A stretch of 64,000 nucleotides of DNA from Tous-C4FEB sp044356555 (lineage in GTDB: Bacteria > Verrucomicrobiota > Verrucomicrobiia > Opitutales > Opitutaceae): the NCBI GenBank assembly GCA_044356555.1, contig JBIKWB010000004.1:62001-126000 (forward strand), given 5' to 3'. The notes below the pieces were generated by a model. The model was not told the DNA's origin and did not search any database. It saw only the letters and a program-made list of their open reading frames with translations. The position numbers and the translations under genes were made by a program. Numbering within the stretch: position 1 is the stretch's first letter; the number at the start of each line of letters is the position of its first letter. Below, piece after piece: positions 53,435 to 61,230 of the stretch.

Positions 53435-56100
53435 ACCTGCCCGTGCTCAGTCTTCTGCTGCGGCGCTTCTCGCTGCGGCACGCCCGCCTCGCCCCCCGCG
53501 CGACGGCGCTCCTCGTCGGCATCCTCGCCCTCGGCGTCGCGGTGTTCGTCTCGATCCGCCTCGCCAACCGCGCCGCCGTTTCGAGTTTCACCCATTTTAC
53601 CGACACGCTCACCGGCCAGAGCGACTTCATCGTCCAGGCTCCCACCGGCACGTTGCCCGAATCCGTCCTCCGCGAACTGCGCACCGCGCTCGGCGTGCGG
53701 CCCGTGCAGATCATCCCGGTAGTCGAAGCCACTGCCGCCCAAGCCCCACGCCCCGACGAGGCCGCCGGCTTCGGCCGCACCAGTTACACGTTGCTCGGGG
53801 TCGATCTCCTGTCCCTCGCCAATCTCGCCAGCCAGAGCAAAGTCGACCGCGGCTATTTCAATCAGAGCCAAAACCAAACCTCCGGCCAAGACCTCGGCAC
53901 CGGGGGCCGCGCCTCGCAAAACGGCGATGACGGCGCCGATGCGTTTTGGCGCGCCTACAACGCCGGCCCGCAAGTCTGGGTCAGCGCGGCCTTCGCGCCC
54001 GCCGTGCCCAAGTCCCTCGACCTCGTCCTCGACGAACGCGTGCGCACCCTCACGGTCGCCGGCGTCATCCCGACCGCGAGAGAGGCCCCGCGCGTCCCGC
54101 CCACCTTGCTCATTCTCGACTTGCCGCATCTGCAAACGCTCACGGGCAAAGTCGGCCGCGTGGACCGCGTCGAGTTCCTGATCGAGCCCGGCCCCCGCGC
54201 CGCCGAGCGCCGCGACGAACTCAAGTCGATCCTCGAAACCCTCGGCGGAGAGCGCTGGCTCGTCACCACTCCCGGCGCGCAACGCGAGTCCGCCGAAACG
54301 ATGACCCGCGCCTTCCGCCTCAATCTCACGATTCTCTCGCTCATCGCCCTGCTCGTCGGGCTCTACCTCATCTTTCAGGCGCTCGACGGCGCCGTGGTGC
54401 GGCGGCGCACCGAGATCGCCATCCTCCGCTCCCTCGGCGTCGAGGAACGCGCGATCCAAACCGCTTGGCTCACCGAGGCCGCCGTGCTCGGCCTCGTCGG
54501 CGGCGCGCTCGGCGTCGGCCTCGGGTGGGCCGGCGCACAAGTAGCGGTGCGCGCCGTGGGCCAGACCGTCAACGCGCTCTACTACAGCAGCACGGTCGAC
54601 GCCGCTTCGCTCGATCCCGGCGAGATCGCCCTCGGCCTCGTCGTCGGCTTGGGCGCCAGCCTGATCGCCGGCTGGTGGCCCGCCCGGCTTGCGGCCCGCA
54701 CCCCGCCCGCGCAGGTGCTCCCGCGCGGCGCCGCCCCGGCGGCCGGCGGCCGTTGGCAACGCAGCTTCGCCCTCGGCGCCGTCTGCGTGTTGCTCGGCGT
54801 CGCGTTCGCCCAACTGCCTCCGCTTCGGCTCGACGGCGCGGGGCGTTTCCCGCTCGCCGGCTATGCGGCGGCGTTCTTTTGGATTTTCGGCGGCGGCCTG
54901 ATGTGCGGTTGGTTGCTGCCGCTGCTGGCGCGCGCCGCCCGTGCCCTCGGCACCGGGTGGGCGCCGGGGCGCGTCGCGCTCAGTCACCTGCGCCGGCCGT
55001 CGGGCCGGCACCGGCTGTCGGTCGCCGCGCTGCATTGCGCCGTCGGCATGGCGGCCGGCATGGCGATCCTCGTCGCGAGTTTTGAGCTCACCGTGCGCGG
55101 CTGGATCGAGCGTTCGTTGCAGGCCGATCTCTACATCGCGAGCGCCGGCGCGCAGGGCGCATCGACCGCCAACTTCATTTCCGCCGCAGCGGCCGACCGT
55201 CTGGCGGCGCACCCCGCCGTGGAGGCGGCCGCACGACTCACGGCCGCGCGCATTTCGCTCGACGGTATTCCAACGCTCCTCACCGGCACCGATCTCGCCC
55301 TGATGCGCGCGCGCAGCGACATGCCGTGGATCAAGGCCCCCGACGATCCCGCCCTTTGGGAAACCGCGCGCAACGCCGGCCTCGCGCTCGTGAGCGAGGC
55401 GTTCTCCGAACGTTTCCGCAAAAAAGCCGGCGACGTCCTGCGCGTGCCCACGCCCGCCGGCCTGCAGACGCTCACCATCGCCGGCATCTACGCCGACTAC
55501 GGCAACGAGCGTGGTTCGATCATGGTCGACCGCGCCCATCTCACGAAATGGCTCGGCGACGACCGCGTGACCAACGTGAGCTTGTGGCTCAAGCCCGGCA
55601 GCAACGCCGATCTGCTGCGCGAGGAACTACGTAAAGACTATCCCGGCCTCGCCATCTTCACCAACGCCAAGCTCCGCGGCGAGGTGCTCCGGATTTTCCG
55701 TCAGACCTTTGCGATTACCTATGCGCTCGAAGTGATCGCCGTGCTCGTGGCCGTCGTCGGCCTCGCCCTCACGCTCACGAGCGTGCTGCTCGACCGGCGC
55801 GAGGAACTCACGACCTTGCGCGCCTTGGGCTTCACCCGTCGCGAACTCGCCGGCGCCGCCGCGCTCGAGGGCGGCGTGGTCGCCGGAGCGGCCGTGGCGG
55901 GCGGACTCACGCTGAGCGTCGCCCTCGGCTGGCTCCTGATTTACGTGATCAACAAGCAATCCTTCGGCTGGACGCTCGGCTTCGCGCTGCCGTGGGGCCA
56001 ACTCGCCGCGCTCGCCGTGGCCGTCGTCGGCACCGGCGTCGCGGTCAGTTATCTCGTCGGCCGCTGGGGCGCCGATCTGCCGGCGGACCGGGAGGAATGA
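53431..56100 (+). CDS. FtsX/MacB-type ABC permease, fused two-domain form
   Basis: An 889-residue inner-membrane protein. An N-terminal helix (ALLVGILALGVAVFVSIRLA) is followed by a periplasmic domain. An FtsX transmembrane unit near 290-360 (ALLVGLYLIFQALDGAVVRR, then ILRSLGVEERAI) comes next, a second membrane/periplasmic block, and a C-terminal FtsX unit (VLVAVVGLALTLTSVLLDRREELTTLRALGFTRREL). The two FtsX units are fused in one polypeptide of the kind that pairs with LolD-type ATPases. It overlaps both neighbours (ATGA with the ATPase; ATG 56097 and TGA 56098 with the AttH gene). Confidence 0.92.
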   Translation: MNLPVLSLLLRRFSLRHARLAPRATALLVGILALGVAVFVSIRLANRAAVSSFTHFTDTLTGQSDFIVQAPTGTLPESVLRELRTALGVRPVQIIPVVEATAAQAPRPDEAAGFGRTSYTLLGVDLLSLANLASQSKVDRGYFNQSQNQTSGQDLGTGGRASQNGDDGADAFWRAYNAGPQVWVSAAFAPAVPKSLDLVLDERVRTLTVAGVIPTAREAPRVPPTLLILDLPHLQTLTGKVGRVDRVEFLIEPGPRAAERRDELKSILETLGGERWLVTTPGAQRESAETMTRAFRLNLTILSLIALLVGLYLIFQALDGAVVRRRTEIAILRSLGVEERAIQTAWLTEAAVLGLVGGALGVGLGWAGAQVAVRAVGQTVNALYYSSTVDAASLDPGEIALGLVVGLGASLIAGWWPARLAARTPPAQVLPRGAAPAAGGRWQRSFALGAVCVLLGVAFAQLPPLRLDGAGRFPLAGYAAAFFWIFGGGLMCGWLLPLLARAARALGTGWAPGRVALSHLRRPSGRHRLSVAALHCAVGMAAGMAILVASFELTVRGWIERSLQADLYIASAGAQGASTANFISAAAADRLAAHPAVEAAARLTAARISLDGIPTLLTGTDLALMRARSDMPWIKAPDDPALWETARNAGLALVSEAFSERFRKKAGDVLRVPTPAGLQTLTIAGIYADYGNERGSIMVDRAHLTKWLGDDRVTNVSLWLKPGSNADLLREELRKDYPGLAIFTNAKLRGEVLRIFRQTFAITYALEVIAVLVAVVGLALTLTSVLLDRREELTTLRALGFTRRELAGAAALEGGVVAGAAVAGGLTLSVALGWLLIYVINKQSFGWTLGFALPWGQLAALAVAVVGTGVAVSYLVGRWGADLPADREE

Positions 56101-57308
56101 CATCAATGCTAACCACCGCAAAAATCTCCGAGGTAGGGACGCCTCTCCGAGGCGTCCGTCCACGTCATCGCGCACGCCCCGGCCCGGACCGCGCGGAGAG
56201 CGGTCCCTACCTCCTGCTCACATTTCTAGCGCTCGTCCTGTTCACTCCGCTCTCCGCCCAAATCCCGCTCACGACCGCCGAGGGCTTCGCCGTGCCGCAG
56301 CCCGGAAAAGTGTTTTCGTTTCCCCGCGACCACGGCTCGCATCCCGAATTCAAACTCGAGTGGTGGTATCTCACCGGGCACCTTTACACCGAGGCGGCCG
56401 AGGGCAAAAGCGCCCGCCGCTTCGGCTTTCAGGCGACGTTTTTCCGCCAGGCTGCACCCGACAAATCGACGCAGCTGCAACTCGCGCACATGGCGCTCCT
56501 CGACGCGGCCACGGGGAAATTCCTCCACCAGGAACGGCTCGATCGCTCCGGCTGGGACGCCGCCGCATCCACCGAAACGCTCGACGTGCGGCAAGGTCCT
56601 TGGTCCCTGCGACTCATCGATCCCGCCGCGATCGCCGGCGCCGAACGCATCGAACTGCGCGGCGGCATCCAGGCCGAAGCCGCGCTCGCCCTCACGCTCG
56701 TGCCCGCCAAACCGCTCGTCGTCTTCGGTGAAAACAGCGTCTCGCGCAAAGGTGCCGCGCCGACCGCCGCGAGTTACTACCTCACGTTTTCCCGGCTCCG
56801 CGCCGAGGGCGAACTTACGCTCGGCACGGAGAAACTCAGCGTGCGCGGCGAAGCGTGGATGGATCACGAGATCAGCAGCAGCCAGCTCGACACCAACCAA
56901 GTCGGCTGGGACTGGGTGAGCATCCAGTTCACCGACGGCCGCGAGCTCATGGTGTATCAACTCCGCACGCGCGGCGGCGGCACCGATCCCGCTTCCAGCC
57001 TCACGTGGGTGGACGCCGCCGGAAAGCCCGAGAAGCGGAGTTTCAAATGGGAGGTGCTCGACACCTGGAAGAGTCCCGAGACGGGAGCGGTGTATCCCGT
57101 GCGCATCGCCCTCGCGACGACCGATCCGGCCACCGGCGCGGCGGTGCGCTACACGCTGGAACCGCTCGCGCGCGCGCAGGAACTCGCGGGCAGCGTGGGC
57201 GGCATCGCGTATTGGGAAGGCGCGTGCCGCGTGTTCGACGCGACGGGCCGCGAGGTCGGCTCCGCCTACATGGAACTGACCGGCTACGCGGCGGAGTTGA
57301 AATTGTAA
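56097..57308 (+). CDS. AttH/CrtC-like lipocalin-fold secreted protein carrying a repeat insertion
   Basis: A 403-residue protein with the AttH (hydroxyneurosporene-synthase-like) lipocalin domain: EWWYLTGHLYTE near residue 83, then RFGFQATFFRQ, the metal/ligand-site MDHEISSSQLD and WDWVSIQFTDG. This fold is often encoded with a LolD/FtsX pair and likely binds a lipid delivered by the exporter. The N-terminus is odd. An 84-bp palindromic element is inserted, exactly in frame, between MLTTAKIS and LLTFLALVLFTPLSA, so the signal peptide is split by 28 extra residues. Removing the element leaves a standard signal peptide. It may still be secreted, or be a defective allele. True carotenoid hydratase activity is unlikely here. 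Confidence 0.82.
   Translation: MTSMLTTAKISEVGTPLRGVRPRHRARPGPDRAESGPYLLLTFLALVLFTPLSAQIPLTTAEGFAVPQPGKVFSFPRDHGSHPEFKLEWWYLTGHLYTEAAEGKSARRFGFQATFFRQAAPDKSTQLQLAHMALLDAATGKFLHQERLDRSGWDAAASTETLDVRQGPWSLRLIDPAAIAGAERIELRGGIQAEAALALTLVPAKPLVVFGENSVSRKGAAPTAASYYLTFSRLRAEGELTLGTEKLSVRGEAWMDHEISSSQLDTNQVGWDWVSIQFTDGRELMVYQLRTRGGGTDPASSLTWVDAAGKPEKRSFKWEVLDTWKSPETGAVYPVRIALATTDPATGAAVRYTLEPLARAQELAGSVGGIAYWEGACRVFDATGREVGSAYMELTGYAAELKL
56130..56213 (+). repeat. 84-bp palindromic element inserted in frame in the AttH gene
   Basis: The outer inverted arms GAGGTAGGGAC (56130-56140) and GTCCCTACCTC (56203-56213) are perfect. Two inner hairpins are present: 56137-56157 (9-bp perfect stem) and 56186-56206 (7-bp stem). 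The length is exactly 28 codons with no stop in the gene's frame. It belongs to the GTAGGG repeat family also seen at 38979 and 49271. Confidence 0.8.
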
Positions 57309-57493
57309 GCCGCTTCCATCACGGGCTGCGCTTCCAACTCCACCCGTCGACGAGGGGCGCAGCTCAATTTCGCGGCGGCTGGGTCTCATCACCGGTTCGC
57401 ATGCGTTCATCGTTTTCGAGATAGGAACGGGCGTGTGGTCCGTCTCTTTACGCAGGCTTATCTCGCGAAAGCGGGCATCGATACAGGCGGCCT

Positions 57494-57691
57494 GTGGGAG
57501 ATTTCCCGGGACTTGGCGTGACGTGGCGCGTCGCGGCGGCGATCGGTTTCACGGCGGCGACTCAGCTCAACAGCCGGATGGTGCGGACCGACGAGATCGC
57601 GGCGGCGGCGCTCTACCTTGCGGCGGACGAGTCCGCGATGGTGACCGGCAGCAACTTCATGATCGACGGCGGCTGGTCAGCGGGGAAGTGA
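57494..57691 (+). pseudogene. C-terminal remnant of a short-chain dehydrogenase
   Basis: About 48 codons near the end read EIAAAALYLAADESAMVTG and NFMIDGGWSAGK, the standard C-terminus of SDR-family oxidoreductases. The Rossmann fold, the GxxxGxG motif and the YxxxK site are all missing, so this is a decayed gene. The 185 nt before it (57309-57493) contain nothing recognisable. Confidence 0.7.
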
Positions 57692-57710
57692 GGGCGGCGC
57701 GGGGGGCGGG

Positions 57711-57880
57711 CGGGTGTGATCAAACCTGTGCCGCGTGTCTCACTGCCCCCGATTGCCGGGTAGCGGACGAGGTAACGAGGCCGTCCGCGCTGTGCTGTGC
57801 CACAGCCACCACGCCCGCCTCCTTACGTCGTCGGCTACTTCTGTCCCCTCGCGATCCCTGCACAGAATTAATCACACCCG
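57711..57880. mobile_element. 170-bp palindromic MITE-like element
   Basis: The terminal arms at 57711-57731 and 57860-57880 are inverted copies matching 18 of 21 bases (CGGGTGTGAT...CTGTGC). Further in, GTAGCGGACGAGGTAACGAGG and its opposite-strand partner match about 18 of 21, so the whole element folds as a long imperfect hairpin. It encodes no protein. It sits beside an SDR remnant and the ParDE unit. It may be a miniature transposon trans-mobilised elsewhere, or a structured RNA. Confidence 0.65.
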
Positions 57881-57904
57881 GGGTGAGCGGTGATCCGTCG
57901 CCCG

Positions 57905-57943
57905 GCTTGACGTTGAACGCGACGGGGGCGTCGCGTCTCCAGG
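57905..57943 (+). repeat. 39-bp palindromic repeat, copy 1, flanking the ParDE unit
   Basis: Contains a perfect 8-bp stem (ACGCGACG and CGTCGCGT) around GGGG, followed by CTCCAGG. It is identical to copy 2 at 58580-58618 except for two bases and has the same orientation. Confidence 0.8.
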
Positions 57944-57990
57944 TTAGGGCAATTTAAGCAAGTGGCAGGGGCGGCGCGAACTCCACGCGG

Positions 57991-58290
57991 TTAGGGTGAC
58001 TTGGGGAGGTGCCGCTTGAAATCCATCGCGCTGTGGAGCACGCGCACAATTTGGAGAGTCGATTTGTTCACCCGAAACAGAATCACGTGCTTCCCCTCTG
58101 CGGCGACTTGGCAGCCGGGAAAAAGTTCGGGGCGAAAACGATACGGGGCGGAATCGGCGACGAGGGCTTCGAACTTTTCCCACATCTGATCCAAGTAGGC
58201 CATTTCCTGCGTGGGACCCCAGCGCTCCAGCGTGTAAGCGCGGATGGCGCGGAGATCGGCCAATGCGGCCGGGGTGAGTTCGAGCTTCAT
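57991..58290 (-). CDS. parE: ParE-type toxin of a type II toxin-antitoxin system
   Basis: A 99-residue ParE/RelE-fold toxin (LTPAALADLRAIRAYTLERWG, then FPGCQVAAEGKHVILFRV and IVRVLHSAMDFKRHL), which characteristically targets DNA gyrase. It overlaps the antitoxin end by four bases (ATGA), so translation is coupled. It is flanked on both sides by the same 39-bp repeat. A RelE-type ribosome-dependent RNase is the alternative. Confidence 0.9.
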   Translation of the reverse strand: MKLELTPAALADLRAIRAYTLERWGPTQEMAYLDQMWEKFEALVADSAPYRFRPELFPGCQVAAEGKHVILFRVNKSTLQIVRVLHSAMDFKRHLPKSP

Positions 58291-58526
58291 TTTCCCCCGC
58301 GCACGAGAGCGACAAAGTCCCTTTTTGATTTCACGGGGATGCTTTCGCCCGCCTCGAGTTGGGCGTAGCCGATGGCGGCTTGGGCTTGGAGCCAGTCGTT
58401 ACCGCTCTCGCGTCGCAACGAGTCCCGTAGCGCCTCACGGATGACCTCGCTGGCATTGTTATAAAGGCCCGATTCCACTTTGGCTTGGACCAACTTTTCC
58501 AACTCCGGAGTGAGCGAAATGTTCAT
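58287..58526 (-). CDS. parD: ParD-type antitoxin
   Basis: A 79-residue ribbon-helix-helix antitoxin. The N-terminus MNISLTPELEKLVQAKVESG and YNNASEVIREALRDSLRRE carry the DNA-binding motif of the ParD/CopG group. The C-terminus would wrap the toxin. ATG 58526 was chosen over an upstream start five codons earlier. It precedes parE in the same operon. Confidence 0.9.
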   Translation of the reverse strand: MNISLTPELEKLVQAKVESGLYNNASEVIREALRDSLRRESGNDWLQAQAAIGYAQLEAGESIPVKSKRDFVALVRGGK

Positions 58527-58579
58527 GGCTGCACCCTGCAAACTTTGCTAAAGCCTGTCAATTTGAGCGCAGGGCGGCA

Positions 58580-58618
58580 GCTTGGCGTGGAACGCGACGG
58601 GGGCGTCGCGTCTCCAGG
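58580..58618 (+). repeat. 39-bp palindromic repeat, copy 2, flanking the ParDE unit
   Basis: Matches 37 of 39 bases with the copy at 57905-57943 in the same direction. Together they bracket the whole toxin-antitoxin operon (about 640 nt between the copies). It ends 13 nt before the stop codon of the next gene. Confidence 0.8.
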
Positions 58619-58631
58619 GGCGCGGGACAAG

Positions 58632-61193
58632 CTACCGACCTGAGGTCAGCTCCAGCCGCACCGCGGTGCCGCCGGGGACTTCGAGGCGCAGCACGTGCGG
58701 GCTGGCGGTGATCTCTTCCTCGCGGTCAAGCAGGGTGCGATCGCCGGACTTTAGGCGGAGCCGGTAACGACCGGGCTCAAGGCGGAAGAGTCGGGCGGAA
58801 ACTCCGGCGGCTTCGGCTTGGTGGAGAAAAATCTCGGCGGTGAACTCGCGCGGGCCGGCGGCGGCCACGAGGGCGGTAAAGCTCGGCGGCGTTTCGTCCC
58901 ATGCGACGTGGTAGTAAGGCGACATGTTTTCCGGGGCGTGGTTGCCGGTGAGCATCGCGACGATGAGGTCGGTGGGGTCGTAGTTGCCGAGGTCGCGGGC
59001 GACATGGATGCGATCGGTAAAGAGGACTTCGGTCGTTCGCAGCGGGGTGTTGAAACGGAGATGCTCGAGCATTCCGCGGGTGATGCCGGCGGCCAGCGGC
59101 TCGGTTTCACCGGTGAGGCGGTAGCGCAAGTAGGGCGGGCCGTGTTGGCGGAGGAAGGGGTCGAAGGAGGCATCGCCGGTCTCGAGGCGCCACTGCGCAA
59201 CGACGCTCCAAAAATCGGCGCGTTTAAACAGCAGCTCGGCAGCCCAGCCGGCGGAGCCTTCGGGCGCGGCGGCGCGTGCGACGGGGTCGGGGTAGGATTG
59301 AAGCAGCCGGAGGGTGGCACGCATGGGCTCGAGCAACGTGTCGTCGCCGGAGCGGGTCCATGTGTGGAGGAGCTGGTCGTAAAGCATGCCGTCGCCGCGC
59401 CAGTCGAAGTAGCGCCAAAACATGTTTGCGCGCTGCCACGTGGGTTCGTCGCCGTTGAAAGCGGCGTCGGGCCAGCGGAGCGAAGCGGGAAATACACCGG
59501 GCGGCTTGCCCTTGTCGGTGCGGGCGGCGGCGGCGGCCCAGGTGCGGCTCCAATCGAGCAGGAGCGCGTCGACGGCGGGGTCGGGGCGGAGCGCGGCGTA
59601 GTAGCGCACGGCTTTGGCTGCGCGGGTATTCATCGCGAGGTCGCGGTTGCGCGGCGGATCGGAGAGGATCGAGGTCGCTCCGATCCAGGCGGACTTGAAC
59701 TGAAGACCGCCGGCGGCGTTGCGGCCGGTCCAGAGGTCGCGCATGTGACCGTGGGACCAGGCGAGGCGGCCGATCCATTCTTCGTCGCGGCGAAAAAAGG
59801 CCATGAGCGGCATCGTGTCGGAGACGAATTCCGCGGAATGCTCGACGTCGCGCGGCTCGCGCGAGAAGCCGCGTTGGATGTGGCGGCTGAACCACAGGCC
59901 CTCGGCCATCCGGCCAAAGGCGGCGGTGACTTTCCGGTCGCCGGAAAACATCAGCGGCGGCCACCAGCGCAATGCTTCGACGTCGTCATCGGGCTTCCCG
60001 CCGAGCTCGCCGTTGGGCGCCTGGCGCTCGTCGATCCAGTAGTGCGCGACGGCGCGGAGCCGTTGCAACGCCTCAAACTGCGCGGCGGACCAGACGGGTG
60101 CGCCGGCGAGCGGGGTGAAGCGCGCGGCATCGGTGCGGTCGGGGATTTTTTCGCCGGCATACATCGCGACGAGTTCGTCCTGCGGCTGGCGGCGGCGAAT
60201 CTCGGCGATGTCGCGGTTGAAGGCAGCCTCGTCGGGGGCGAGGTGTTGCTCGACCCAGATCCAATAAAGGAGCCGCGTTCGGAGCCATTGCGCCCGGTCG
60301 CGGAAAGGGAACGCCGCATCGGGGTGCTCAACCAACGGGTCGAGCAGGCTGAGCGCGATCTTGTAGCGGGTAAACATGCTGCTGCGCGTCTGGAGGCTGA
60401 ACCAGTCCCAGCCGCCCGCGCGGTGCCAGCGCTCGGCCTCGGCCAAGAGCGCGACGTGCGCCGACCAATAGGACGCGAAGTCGCGAAACTCCGGTGAGTT
60501 TGCCTGGCTGCCGAGTTCGACCTGCAAAATCTCGAGCGAGGCCCGCGAGCCGTGTTGCCCCGCTTCGGCGAACTGGCGGAGAAACCATTTCGCGCGATCG
60601 GAAGGGGCGTCGGGGGTCGGCAGCAGATGCAGCGCGAGCAGACGCGCCCCGTGCGGTGCGGGGTGCGCGAACTCGATCGTGGCGGTGCCGCCGGTCGCTT
60701 CGAACGCGAGCGCGGCGACGCGGTAGCGGTTGATCGGCGGCGCACTGGGCTCTTCCTCGAGGCCGAACTCGCGCGGGTTGTGCGGGTGGGGACGGCCGTT
60801 GATGGAGATCTTAACGGTGTGGGCGTCGCGGTAGCCGTCGTCGAGAAACACGAGGGCGGTCCAACGCCCGGGCGCGAGATCGAGCCGAAGGGCGAAGCGC
60901 TCGCCGCTCACCCCGTCGCAAAGGGCGGGCGAGCGCACGCCGGTCCACGAGGCGTCGCCGGGGAAAGCGGACGAAGGCGCCTGCGACCAACCGTAGCCGC
61001 GGGCGGGGTCGTAGTGATCCGCGGGGGTGAGGACGGCGGATTCGCCGCGGGCCGTGATCGCGGCGGGGGTAACGTCGAAGTAGATCGGAGCGGTGAGCGG
61101 CGCGGCGGGGAGGGGCAGCGCGAGGAAGGCCAGCGCAGCCAGTTGCAGGAGCCCGCTCGCGGGCGATGGGAAGCAGGTGGCTCGGGCGGACAT
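58632..61193 (-). CDS. Large secreted protein with beta-sandwich and helical-barrel-like regions, unknown function
   Basis: An 853-residue secreted protein (signal peptide ends near ALPLPAAP). Residues of about 30-180 look like a carbohydrate-binding beta-sandwich (YGWSQAPSS, then LDLAPGRWTALVFLDDGYRD). The centre, rich in Trp/Arg helices, resembles alpha/alpha toroid glycoside-degrading enzymes, with WPPLMFSGDRKV and WFSRHIQRGFSREP as examples. No catalytic pair could be assigned. It follows a TonB receptor by 37 nt on the same strand, the usual arrangement for glycan uptake. The N-terminal coding part overlaps a palindromic repeat. Glycan processing is inferred from architecture and context. 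Confidence 0.75.
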   Translation of the reverse strand: MSARATCFPSPASGLLQLAALAFLALPLPAAPLTAPIYFDVTPAAITARGESAVLTPADHYDPARGYGWSQAPSSAFPGDASWTGVRSPALCDGVSGERFALRLDLAPGRWTALVFLDDGYRDAHTVKISINGRPHPHNPREFGLEEEPSAPPINRYRVAALAFEATGGTATIEFAHPAPHGARLLALHLLPTPDAPSDRAKWFLRQFAEAGQHGSRASLEILQVELGSQANSPEFRDFASYWSAHVALLAEAERWHRAGGWDWFSLQTRSSMFTRYKIALSLLDPLVEHPDAAFPFRDRAQWLRTRLLYWIWVEQHLAPDEAAFNRDIAEIRRRQPQDELVAMYAGEKIPDRTDAARFTPLAGAPVWSAAQFEALQRLRAVAHYWIDERQAPNGELGGKPDDDVEALRWWPPLMFSGDRKVTAAFGRMAEGLWFSRHIQRGFSREPRDVEHSAEFVSDTMPLMAFFRRDEEWIGRLAWSHGHMRDLWTGRNAAGGLQFKSAWIGATSILSDPPRNRDLAMNTRAAKAVRYYAALRPDPAVDALLLDWSRTWAAAAARTDKGKPPGVFPASLRWPDAAFNGDEPTWQRANMFWRYFDWRGDGMLYDQLLHTWTRSGDDTLLEPMRATLRLLQSYPDPVARAAAPEGSAGWAAELLFKRADFWSVVAQWRLETGDASFDPFLRQHGPPYLRYRLTGETEPLAAGITRGMLEHLRFNTPLRTTEVLFTDRIHVARDLGNYDPTDLIVAMLTGNHAPENMSPYYHVAWDETPPSFTALVAAAGPREFTAEIFLHQAEAAGVSARLFRLEPGRYRLRLKSGDRTLLDREEEITASPHVLRLEVPGGTAVRLELTSGR

Positions 61194-61223
61194 GAGATGA
61201 ATCGCTCGCAAGCGAGCTCCTAC
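61145..61223. repeat. Inverted pair of REP-like repeats straddling a start codon
   Basis: Unit one (61145-61167, GGAGCCCGCTCGCGGGCGAT core) and unit two (61201-61223, inverted) are related to the unit at 46733. The ATG of the secreted protein (61191-61193) lies between them, and unit one encodes part of its signal peptide (SPASGLLQ). This is a BIME-like arrangement in the gap between two co-transcribed genes. Confidence 0.65.
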
Positions 61224-61230
61224 GCTTCGA

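Noticed and set aside
56097..57308. Carotenoid 1,2-hydratase (CrtC) function for the lipocalin-like gene
   Set aside because: No carotenoid genes are nearby; the ABC/FtsX context points to the AttH role.
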